Positions 1 through 5,454 are shown, counted from the stretch's first letter. The stretch is 6,089 nucleotides of DNA from Mycobacterium sp. (GCA_025965815.1 JAOPWF010000359.1:1-6089); one strand, 5' to 3'. Program-made: numbers and translations. The notes: generated by a model not told the origin, from the letters alone.

Positions 1-823
1 CCACCGCGAGCGCGCGCACCAGCCGGGCGGCCTGCGGATCCAGGTGCTGCGCATCGTCGACCAGCAAGACCCTGATGCGGCTCCGTTCGGCGGCGAGCAG
101 CTCGTCGTCGAGCGCGAAGGCCTCGAGGGCGACCCCGACCAGTTCGGCGGCGCCCAGTGCCGGGACGGTCGCCTGCGGGGCCGCCATGCCCACCGCGGAA
201 CGCAGCAGCATGACCTGCTCGTACTGCTGGGCGAACTGCCCGGCGGCGACCCATTCCGGCCGGCCCGACAGCCGCCCGATCCGCTGCAGTCCGACCGGGT
301 CGACGCCGCGCTCGGTGCAGCGGGCCATCAGGTCGCGCAGTTCATTGGCGAACCCCACCGTGCTCAGCGCGGGCCGGAGCTGCTTCGGCCAGCCCACGGC
401 CGCAGCGGCGCCGTCCTCGAGGTCACCGGCCAGCAGTTCGCGCATGATGCCGTCCTGCTCGGCAGCGGTGATCAACCGCGGCGGCGGGTCGCCGTTGCGC
501 TGCGCTGCCAAGCGCAACACCGCGAACGCATACGAGTGCACGGTTCGCACCAGTGGCTCACGAACCACGGCCCGGCACGGCGCCAGGTTCCGCGAGCCCA
601 ACAGCCGCGACGTCAGCGCCGCGCGGGCCTCGTTGCCGATGCGCGCCGAACCGGTCAGCAGCAGTACCGATTCCGGGTCGATCCCGTCGGCGATGTGCGC
701 GGCGGCCGTCTCGACGAGCAGACTGCTCTTTCCGGTGCCCGGGCCGCCGAGCACCCGCACTACGCCACGCACAGCCGGGTCGGTCAGCGCGGTCGGCGGC
801 AGGGCGATGCGTGGAGCGGACAT
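1..823 (-). CDS. adnA: AdnA, UvrD-like helicase-nuclease subunit (N-terminal part, cut by window edge)
   Basis: This is the N-terminal 274 residues of a superfamily 1 (UvrD/RecB-like) DNA helicase. It matches AdnA, which pairs with AdnB to form the actinobacterial motor-nuclease that processes double-strand breaks. Visible motifs in order are Walker A GGPGTGKSS (about residues 26-34), motif Ia-like LLLTGSARIGNEA (54-66), TVHSYAF (94-100) and Walker B LLVDDAQHLDP (253-263). The Walker B reads DDAQ where most UvrD-like helicases have DExQ. The rest of the motor and the C-terminal RecB-type nuclease domain lie outside the window; the family is roughly 1,000 residues long. The ATG at 823-821 is chosen because an in-frame TGA lies just upstream (835-833) with no other start between. 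No good Shine-Dalgarno is visible. The gene is divergent from lipV. AdnA is preferred over a generic UvrD because of the DDAQ motif and the lipV/ATL neighbours. Confidence 0.9.
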   Translation of the reverse strand, partial: MSAPRIALPPTALTDPAVRGVVRVLGGPGTGKSSLLVETAAAHIADGIDPESVLLLTGSARIGNEARAALTSRLLGSRNLAPCRAVVREPLVRTVHSYAFAVLRLAAQRNGDPPPRLITAAEQDGIMRELLAGDLEDGAAAAVGWPKQLRPALSTVGFANELRDLMARCTERGVDPVGLQRIGRLSGRPEWVAAGQFAQQYEQVMLLRSAVGMAAPQATVPALGAAELVGVALEAFALDDELLAAERSRIRVLLVDDAQHLDPQAARLVRALAV

Positions 824-902
824 GTCGGTATGTCATCACGCGGGTCCGACAAGTCGGCCGGTCCGCCGGCGCGCGGTGGCCGGGACTGGCACGATCAACG
901 CC
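824..902. promoter_or_regulatory. Divergent adnA-lipV control region
   Basis: These 79 bases separate the two divergent starts and must carry both promoters unless these lie inside the genes. GTCGG or its complement occurs three times in 34 bases: 824-828, 846-850 and 853-857. The last two form a short inverted repeat, CCGAC-AA-GTCGG (846-857). An 8-bp palindrome, GACATGTC (819-826), covers the adnA start codon. No TTGACA-like -35 box stands out for either gene. An operator role is inference. Confidence 0.3.
890..895 (+). promoter_or_regulatory. Candidate -10 element for a leaderless lipV transcript
   Basis: CACGAT agrees with the mycobacterial -10 consensus TANNNT at the A and the final T. 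Seven bases separate it from the GTG at 903, so transcription would start at or next to the first base of that codon. The absence of a Shine-Dalgarno before 903 fits a leaderless mRNA. No -35 box is evident. This is positional inference only. Confidence 0.4.
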
Positions 903-1700
903 GTGAGCACTGCCCATCTGCACGATGATCTGTTCCTCCACAGCTACGGTCCGCGCGGCCCGGTGCAGCTGCTGGCCATTCACGGGCTGACGGGGCACGG
1001 CAGGCGCTGGGAGAGCATCGCAACACAGCAGCTGCCCGAAATCGCGGTGGCAGCACCGGATCTGCTGGGTCACGGCCGGTCGTCGTGGGCCGCGCCGTGG
1101 ACCATCGACGCGAACGTTTCCGCGCTCGCGGCGCTGCTGGAAGACCTGGCGCCGGGCCCCGTGCCGGTCGTCGGGCACTCCTTCGGCGGGGCGGTGGCGC
1201 TGAACCTGGCGGCCGCCCGGCCGGATCTGGTGTCCGCGCTGGTGCTACTGGATCCCGCCGTCGGCCTGGACGGTGAGTGGATGCGGGAGATCGCCGACGA
1301 GATGCTGGCCTCGCCCGACTACACCGACCGGGGCCAGGCACGCGCGGAGAGGGTGTCGGGCTCCTGGGGTGACGTGGACAGCGCCCAATTGGACGCCGAA
1401 CTCGACGAGCACTTGATCGACCTACCCAACGGACGGTCCGGGTGGCGAATCAGCGTTCCGGCGATGATGTCGTACTGGAGCGAGCTGGCCCGCGATATCG
1501 CGTTGCCACACAGCGGAACCCCGACCACCCTTGTTCGGGCCGGCCGGACCAGCCCGCCGTACGTGTCCGACGAACTTATCGCCGCGCTGGGGGAGCAGCT
1601 GGGCGACGACTTCGCGCTGGTGGAGTTCGACTGCGACCACATGGTGCCGCAGGCACTGCCGAACGAGACCGCGGCCGTGATCCGGGAACGGCTCGGGTGA
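903..1700 (+). CDS. lipV: LipV-like alpha/beta-hydrolase lipase/esterase
   Basis: A 265-residue alpha/beta-hydrolase, probably a carboxylesterase or lipase acting on acyl esters. The oxyanion-hole segment is AIHGLTGHG (25-33) and the nucleophile elbow is VVGHSFGGA (89-97), making Ser93 the nucleophile. The catalytic His is probably His246 in DCDHMVPQ. The acid is less clear: Asp223 in YVSDE follows the usual strand, while Asp118 in LLDPAV is an alternative. No signal peptide or membrane segment is seen, so the protein is probably cytosolic or exported by a non-classical route. The open frame extends upstream to 75, but that part is antisense to adnA. The GTG at 903 is chosen because it lies outside adnA, keeps the whole HGLTG strand and has a well-placed -10-like element. 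The M. tuberculosis LipV (Rv3203), described as an acid-inducible lipase, is as I recall annotated about 40 residues shorter, so the start is less certain than the identity. The stop overlaps the ATL start by four bases. Confidence 0.87.
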   Translation: MSTAHLHDDLFLHSYGPRGPVQLLAIHGLTGHGRRWESIATQQLPEIAVAAPDLLGHGRSSWAAPWTIDANVSALAALLEDLAPGPVPVVGHSFGGAVALNLAAARPDLVSALVLLDPAVGLDGEWMREIADEMLASPDYTDRGQARAERVSGSWGDVDSAQLDAELDEHLIDLPNGRSGWRISVPAMMSYWSELARDIALPHSGTPTTLVRAGRTSPPYVSDELIAALGEQLGDDFALVEFDCDHMVPQALPNETAAVIRERLG

Positions 1701-2182
1701 CGGTAGCCGTGGCGGCGATCACCGACGAACAGGTCGAAACCGTGCGGGCGCTCGTCGCCGACATTCCCGCGGGCCGGGTTGCCACGTACGGCGATATCGC
1801 TTCGGCGGCAGGGCTTCCCAGTCCCCGCATCGTCGGCTGGATCATGCGCACCGATTCTTCCGATCTGCCCTGGCACCGGGTCATCACCGCTTCCGGCCGG
1901 CCGGCGCCGCATCTGGCCACCCGTCAGCTGGAACTGCTGCGCGCCGAAGGCGTGCTGGCCGCCGACGGCCGGATTCCGCTGCGCGGTGAAGGCTCGGCCC
2001 GGCATTCGTTCTGGAGCGTCGGGCGTACTAGAGCACCAGGCGTACCAACGCCGCCGTGCGGGCCAGGCCCGGAAACGCCGCCGCCGTCGAACGAGGATGC
2101 AGCGCGTGCACCGCAAGCCGGAACATCAGCGCCCGCAACAGCATCTGAGGCCACTCCGGTAGTTGGCTCCACCGCTCGATGA
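1697..2182 (+). CDS. Alkyltransferase-like (ATL) DNA-repair protein, with a suspect C-terminal extension
   Basis: This resembles the DNA-binding domain of O6-alkylguanine-DNA alkyltransferases. The active-site PCHR is PWHR (58-61, in LPWHRVI), so alkyl transfer to Cys is impossible. This is the hallmark of ATL proteins, which bind O6-alkylguanine and are thought to hand it to nucleotide excision repair. The nucleotide-flipping Tyr is probably Tyr31 in ATYGDIA, and the Arg finger Arg44 in SPRIVGW. The domain is essentially complete by about residue 100, as in the ~101-residue M. tuberculosis homologue (Rv3204). Here the frame stays open to residue 161. Residues from about 110 are rich in Pro, Gly, Thr and Ala, look like antisense translation, and overlap the opposite gene by 155 bases. 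The GTG start overlaps the lipV TGA (GTGA, 1697-1700), suggesting translational coupling. The domain call is firm; the 3' end is not. Confidence 0.8.
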   Translation: MTVAVAAITDEQVETVRALVADIPAGRVATYGDIASAAGLPSPRIVGWIMRTDSSDLPWHRVITASGRPAPHLATRQLELLRAEGVLAADGRIPLRGEGSARHSFWSVGRTRAPGVPTPPCGPGPETPPPSNEDAARAPQAGTSAPATASEATPVVGSTAR

Positions 2183-2882
2183 GACCGTCGTCGGCCTCAC
2201 CCCAGGACAGCGCGTCCACGACGACCACCCCGGCCGCCCACGACGCGGGCCGCCAGTACGGGGTGATGTCGGTGATACCCGGAGCGGCGGTGCCGGCGAA
2301 AAGGACTGTGCCGTACAGGTCTCCGTGCACCAGCTGGTTGGGACTCTTGGTCGGCCTGCGCAGCCCGGCGAGCTGGTTGATCAGGTCGATGGATCGCTGC
2401 CCGTCCGGCGAACCCGGCGACACCCGGGCACCCGACGGCAACGAGTGGAACGGGCGTTCCTCCCACGCGGCGCGGTCGGCCGCGATGAAGACATCGACGT
2501 CGGCCCACGGCGCGACGGGCGGCTGGGTCAGGAAGCGCGGCCGCTCCAGTCTCGCCGTCGCCTCGTGCAGCCGCACCGCGGCCGATACGACCTCGTCGTG
2601 ACGCGGCTCGGGCGTGCCCGAGACGAATGTGTCTCCCCGCCAACCCGACACCACGTAGCGGCCGTCGGTGGACCGGACCGGCCGGGCCAGGCGCACGCCG
2701 TCGACGAACAGCGTCTCGCGGATCTTCGCCGACCAGGCGGCGCGAGCGTGATCGGCGACCATCGACAGCACCACTTCGCCGCAGCGCCAGCCGCCCTCCC
2801 AGCCGAAGCCCAACTGGGTGGGCCGAAGACCGCTCAATCCGAACGTCGCCAGCACATGGTCCGGCGGCCGTTCGACAGTCAC
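2028..2882 (-). CDS. TIGR02569-family protein, degenerate aminoglycoside-phosphotransferase-like fold
   Basis: A 284-residue protein of the actinobacterial family TIGR02569, corresponding in position to Rv3205c and of unknown function. It looks like a kinase of the APH/choline-kinase fold. A glycine-containing N-lobe segment, GFGWEGGW, lies at 25-32; a catalytic-loop-like QLVHGDLYG at 183-191; and a DFG-like GITDITPYWRP at 201-211. His186, Asp188 and Asp205 are kept. The Asn expected five residues after Asp188 is Val193, and no clear ATP-anchoring Lys is seen on the third strand (GEVVLSMV, 35-42). Catalytic activity is therefore doubtful. No signal or membrane segment is seen. The GTG at 2882 is chosen because it begins a natural N-terminus and sits six bases after a TANNNT hexamer; there is no Shine-Dalgarno. 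The gene is convergent with the ATL gene and follows moeZ on the same strand after 140 bases. The identity rests on recall of the family. Confidence 0.83.
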   Translation of the reverse strand: MTVERPPDHVLATFGLSGLRPTQLGFGWEGGWRCGEVVLSMVADHARAAWSAKIRETLFVDGVRLARPVRSTDGRYVVSGWRGDTFVSGTPEPRHDEVVSAAVRLHEATARLERPRFLTQPPVAPWADVDVFIAADRAAWEERPFHSLPSGARVSPGSPDGQRSIDLINQLAGLRRPTKSPNQLVHGDLYGTVLFAGTAAPGITDITPYWRPASWAAGVVVVDALSWGEADDGLIERWSQLPEWPQMLLRALMFRLAVHALHPRSTAAAFPGLARTAALVRLVL

Positions 2883-2888
2883 AGGGTC

Positions 2889-2894
2889 AGGCTA
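2889..2894 (-). promoter_or_regulatory. Candidate -10 element for a leaderless TIGR02569-gene transcript
   Basis: Read on the minus strand this is TAGCCT, a full match to TANNNT, six bases before the GTG at 2882. Transcription would start at the first base of the start codon. No -35 box is seen at 16-19 bases. A second TANNNT, TACGGT (2911-2906), could serve a transcript with a leader of about 17 bases. It lies inside an imperfect inverted repeat (2892-2912). Confidence 0.42.
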
Positions 2895-2947
2895 CCGGTG
2901 CGCCCACCGTAGACCGGTGCTCTGACCAGCTGTGTCTTACCCCGAGT

Positions 2948-2992
2948 CGTCCCCCCGCAAGCGGGTGGGGGTCCCTCCCCCTTGCGGGGACG
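2948..2992 (-). terminator. GC-rich hairpin after moeZ, possible terminator
   Basis: The arms CCCCGCAAG (2953-2961) and CTTGCGGGG (2981-2989) are perfect 9-bp complements. They extend outwards to 2948 and 2992 with a two-C bulge. Inside, GGGG (2968-2971) can pair with CCCC (2977-2980). The hairpin begins about 30 bases after the moeZ stop and about 65 bases before the next start on the same strand. No U-tract follows on either strand, so it is not a classical intrinsic terminator, though mycobacterial terminators often lack one. It could instead be a dispersed intergenic repeat or a processing or attenuation element. Confidence 0.45.
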
Positions 2993-3022
2993 TGCGCCCA
3001 GCGCTGCTGCCCACCGGCGTCG

Positions 3023-4201
3023 TCAGTACATCACCATGTCGGGCTGCAGCTGCTTGGCCCAGGCCACGATGCCGCCCTGCAGGTGCATCGCGTCGGCGAA
3101 GCCCGCCTTCTTCACCGCGGCCAGCGCCTCGGCCGAGCGGACCCCGGTCTTGCAGTACAGCACCGGCGTACGGTCGTGCGGCAGCTTGGCCAGCCCGTCA
3201 CCGGACTCGATCGTCGACTTCGGCACCAGCTCAGCGCCCTCGATGTGGTTGATGTCCCACTCCACCGGCTCGCGGACGTCGATCAGCGCGAGCTTCTTTC
3301 CGGAGTCCAGTAACTCGCGCAGCTCACGCGGGGTGATGGTGGAGTCCGCGGCGGCCGCCGCCGCCTCGTCGGACACCACGCCGCAGAACTCCTCGTAGTC
3401 GATGAGCTCTGTGATCTTCGGCGTTTCCGGATCCTTGCGAATCTTGATCGTCCGGTAGGTCATGTCGAGCGCGTCATAGATCATCAGCCGGCCGAGCAGC
3501 GGGTCGCCGATGCCGGTGATCAGCTTGATGGCCTCGGTACCCATAACCGAGGCGATGGAGGCGCACAGGATGCCCAGCACCCCGCCCTCCGCGCAGGACG
3601 GCACCATGCCCGGCGGCGGGGGGACCGGGTACAGGTCGCGGTAGTTCAGGCCACGCCCGTCGGGAGCGTCCTCCCAGAACACCGACACCTGGCCTTCGAA
3701 ACGGTAGATCGAACCCCAGACATACGGCTTGCCCGCCAGCACGGCGGCGTCGTTGACCAGGTAGCGGGTCGCGAAGTTGTCGGTGCCGTCCAGGATGAGG
3801 TCGTACTGCTTGAACAGATTGACGGCGTTCTCCGGCTCAAGGCGCACCTCGTGCAACCGCACGTCGACCAGCGGATTGATCTCGCGGATGGAGTCGCGGG
3901 CACTCTGCCCCTTGGGCCGCCCGATGTCGGACTGCCCGTGGATGATCTGGCGCTGCAGGTTGGACTCGTCGACGACGTCGAATTCGACGATGCCGATCGT
4001 GCCGACACCGGCCGCGGCCAGGTACAGCAGGGTCGGCGATCCCAGTCCCCCGGCGCCGATCACCAGCACACGGGCATTCTTCAGGCGTTTCTGTCCGTCC
4101 ACGCCCAGGTCGGGAATGATCAAATGGCGGCTGTAGCGCGCAACCTCATCGCGCGTCAGCCGAGCCGCTGGCTCCACCAGCGGCGGCAACGGTGTCGACA
4201 C
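3023..4201 (-). CDS. moeZ: MoeZ (MoeB1), sulfur-carrier adenylyltransferase/sulfurtransferase with C-terminal rhodanese domain
   Basis: A 392-residue fusion of an E1-like ThiF/MoeB domain with a rhodanese domain. It adenylates the C-terminal Gly-Gly of small sulfur-carrier proteins and then transfers sulfur to make thiocarboxylates. In mycobacteria the known partner is CysO (cysteine synthesis), with MoaD-type carriers for molybdenum cofactor. Visible features are the nucleotide loop GAGGLGS (49-55), NLQRQI with Arg84 (81-86), Lys97, DGTDNF (138-143), and PSCAEGGVLG (201-210), whose Cys203 occupies the conserved E1-type Cys position. An Ala-rich linker (280-285) leads to the rhodanese domain (about 289-391) with active loop YCKTGVRS (349-356, Cys350). 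Its four cysteines (203, 213, 273, 350) form no CxxC pair, so the structural zinc site of E. coli MoeB is absent, as expected for MoeZ-type proteins. The GTG at 4201 has a strong Shine-Dalgarno six bases upstream. No carrier-protein gene is nearby. Confidence 0.96.
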   Translation of the reverse strand: MSTPLPPLVEPAARLTRDEVARYSRHLIIPDLGVDGQKRLKNARVLVIGAGGLGSPTLLYLAAAGVGTIGIVEFDVVDESNLQRQIIHGQSDIGRPKGQSARDSIREINPLVDVRLHEVRLEPENAVNLFKQYDLILDGTDNFATRYLVNDAAVLAGKPYVWGSIYRFEGQVSVFWEDAPDGRGLNYRDLYPVPPPPGMVPSCAEGGVLGILCASIASVMGTEAIKLITGIGDPLLGRLMIYDALDMTYRTIKIRKDPETPKITELIDYEEFCGVVSDEAAAAAADSTITPRELRELLDSGKKLALIDVREPVEWDINHIEGAELVPKSTIESGDGLAKLPHDRTPVLYCKTGVRSAEALAAVKKAGFADAMHLQGGIVAWAKQLQPDMVMY

Positions 4202-4207
4202 CGGTAT

Positions 4208-4213
4208 CTCCTC
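4208..4213 (-). promoter_or_regulatory. Strong ribosome binding site of moeZ
   Basis: On the minus strand this is GAGGAG, six bases before the GTG at 4201. It fixes that start and marks moeZ as a leadered mRNA, unlike several neighbours. Confidence 0.8.
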
Positions 4214-4322
4214 GATTCACGCGGTCACGTGCGGCCGTACGGGCCGTCCGGCCTCCACACAACCACAACAGATAAATACAACAACGGCAATCGCCGCTCA
4301 GTACTTCCCTGCGGAGTACCCG
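4214..4322 (-). promoter_or_regulatory. moeZ leader/promoter region, with weak hairpins behind the DUF3152 gene
   Basis: Directly after the DUF3152 stop is an imperfect hairpin with arms GTACTTCC (4301-4308) and GGAGTAC (4313-4319). Next is a 4-bp stem, CGGC/GCCG (4285-4296). On the minus strand that stem is followed by the only T-rich run in the window (about 4284-4262, containing TTGTTGTATTTATC). The arrangement could act as a weak terminator for the DUF3152 gene or as the promoter zone of moeZ. The TATTTAT patch does not match TANNNT, and no good -35/-10 pair was found. Nearer moeZ are the palindromes CACGTG and CCGTACGG (4235-4242). Confidence 0.35.
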
Positions 4323-5348
4323 CTAGGCGATCGGATACGGCCACGGATTGAAGCGGCAGGCCTTGCCGTCGGGTTTGACGGTCTCCGGGTCGAACCTGGC
4401 CGCGTCGTTGTCCGCGGTGCTGAACGTCTGCTGCATCATCACCGGCGCCAGCTGGCCGTTATCGGGGCAGGGTTCGTGGCGCTGATAGCCGATGGCGTGA
4501 CCGACCTCGTGGTTGACCAGATACTGACGGTAGGACCCGACGTCGCCCTGGAACGGCACCGCGCCCCGCACCCAGCGCGCCTCGTTCATGAACACCCGGG
4601 GCTGCGCATCGGGCCCGTAGGACGGGTTGTAGCAGGATGCCTCGAGCGGGATTTCGTAGCCACAGCCGTCCCGCACCGTCATCGGCGAGGTCAGCGACAC
4701 CCTGAAGTCGGGCACACCGCTGTCGACCCGGATGAATGCGAACTGCGGGTTGTGCGTCCAGCTCTTCGGGTTTCCCAGGGTCTGGCTGACCATCCGGGCG
4801 AACCCGTCGTCACCGCCGAACGGCGTGGTGTCGACACCGTCCTCGACCTCCACCGTGTAGGTGAACGCCTTGGCGGTGCCCTGACCCACCTTCGGGTCGA
4901 CGCCCGGCACGATATGCCAGGTTTTGGCGCCCGCCTCGGTGAACGGCCCGCCGTCGGGCAGGATGCCGGTCGGAAGGTTCGCGTCGAACTGGGTGAGGCC
5001 CTTCGGCGGCGCACCGATGATGGCCTTGCCCATCACGCCGATGGTCGGCGGCCCCTGGACCGGACCGTCGGACTGCGGCTTCGGGACCGACGTTCCGGTC
5101 ACGGTCTGGTAGACCACCACCGCGGTGAGGGCGACCAGCACCGGCAACGCGTAAGCACGCCAGCCGTAGGTCGAGATGAAACGGCCCAGCCAGGACTGCT
5201 TGCGCCACCGCCGCCGGTCGTCCCGGTTGGATCTCGGCCGACCCGAGTCCTCGGCCAGCGGATCACGCTGCGCGCGCAGCGGCTCTCGCCACTCGTTGCG
5301 CAGCACTGGCACGCGACTCCCCCCGCGACGCCCCGGGTCGTAGGTCAC
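4323..5348 (-). CDS. DUF3152 membrane-anchored metalloprotease-like protein
   Basis: A 341-residue protein corresponding in position to Rv3207c. The N-terminus is polar and Arg-rich (RDDRRRWRK, 42-50). One membrane segment follows (about 65-80, ALPVLVALTAVVVYQT). With the positive charges inside, the large C-terminal domain should lie outside the membrane. That domain contains the zinc signature HEVGHAIGYQRH (280-291) followed by PCPDNGQLAPVMMQQ (293-307), whose VMMQQ could be a Met-turn. This suggests a metzincin-like zinc peptidase; His280, His284 and Glu281 are kept. Cys229, Cys239, Cys294 and Cys331 could form disulfides. No substrate is known to me. The GTG at 5348 is chosen because TYDPGRR looks like a natural N-terminus and a -10-like element precedes it. 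A GTG at 5312, behind a G-rich Shine-Dalgarno-like stretch, would give 329 residues. The open frame reaches back to 5456, but that part looks non-coding. Confidence 0.84.
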   Translation of the reverse strand: MTYDPGRRGGSRVPVLRNEWREPLRAQRDPLAEDSGRPRSNRDDRRRWRKQSWLGRFISTYGWRAYALPVLVALTAVVVYQTVTGTSVPKPQSDGPVQGPPTIGVMGKAIIGAPPKGLTQFDANLPTGILPDGGPFTEAGAKTWHIVPGVDPKVGQGTAKAFTYTVEVEDGVDTTPFGGDDGFARMVSQTLGNPKSWTHNPQFAFIRVDSGVPDFRVSLTSPMTVRDGCGYEIPLEASCYNPSYGPDAQPRVFMNEARWVRGAVPFQGDVGSYRQYLVNHEVGHAIGYQRHEPCPDNGQLAPVMMQQTFSTADNDAARFDPETVKPDGKACRFNPWPYPIA

Positions 5349-5354
5349 CGAAAC

Positions 5355-5360
5355 AGGATG
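5355..5360 (-). promoter_or_regulatory. Candidate -10 element for a leaderless DUF3152-gene transcript
   Basis: On the minus strand this is CATCCT, matching TANNNT at the A and final T, six bases before the GTG at 5348. No Shine-Dalgarno precedes that GTG. No -35 box is seen. If the real start is the GTG at 5312, this element would instead give a leader of about 36 bases. Confidence 0.35.
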
Positions 5361-5365
5361 GCACA

Positions 5366-5436
5366 GTCCGCGCGGGTAGCACTGCGCGTCGCACTCCTGG
5401 CGCGCCCGCCGCCACCCGCTGCCGGCCCGCGCGGAC
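5366..5436. repeat. 11-bp perfect inverted repeat in the DUF3152-tetR control region
   Basis: GTCCGCGCGGG (5366-5376) and CCCGCGCGGAC (5426-5436) are exact reverse complements separated by 49 bases. Each arm contains the 8-bp palindrome CCGCGCGG, so each could be a separate half-site or binding site. The pair lies between the two divergent starts. Confidence 0.6.
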
Positions 5437-5440
5437 GTCC

Positions 5441-5454
5441 GCTGGCGCGCCAGC
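5441..5454. promoter_or_regulatory. 14-bp perfect palindrome, candidate TetR operator
   Basis: GCTGGCGCGCCAGC is identical to its reverse complement. Its CTGGCGCGCC core also occurs at 5397-5406, 45 bases away. TetR-family regulators bind palindromes of this size as dimers and often control themselves and a divergent neighbour, which fits this position. GC-rich DNA produces such palindromes by chance more often than balanced DNA, so this remains a candidate. Confidence 0.4.

Noticed and set aside
75..902. N-terminal extension of lipV by 276 codons
   Set aside because: It would be wholly antisense to adnA and is Ser/Arg/Ala-rich without a domain. The hydrolase fold begins naturally after the GTG at 903.
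44..928. 294-codon open frame on the plus strand opposite adnA
   Set aside because: It is antisense to a helicase frame with clear Walker motifs. Its product is Arg/Gly/Gln-rich with no recognisable domain. Long antisense frames are normal at this GC content.
2163..2912. 249-codon plus-strand frame opposite the TIGR02569 gene
   Set aside because: Its translation is low-complexity Arg/Gly/Pro, while the opposite strand shows kinase-like motifs and a promoter.
2948..2992. CRISPR repeat or insertion-sequence end
   Set aside because: There is a single hairpin with no repeat-spacer series, no transposase and no target-site duplication.
3330..3362. Ala-codon run in moeZ as a possible tandem repeat
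   Set aside because: It is an Ala-rich linker (residues 280-285) between the adenylyltransferase and rhodanese domains, a common place for such a run.
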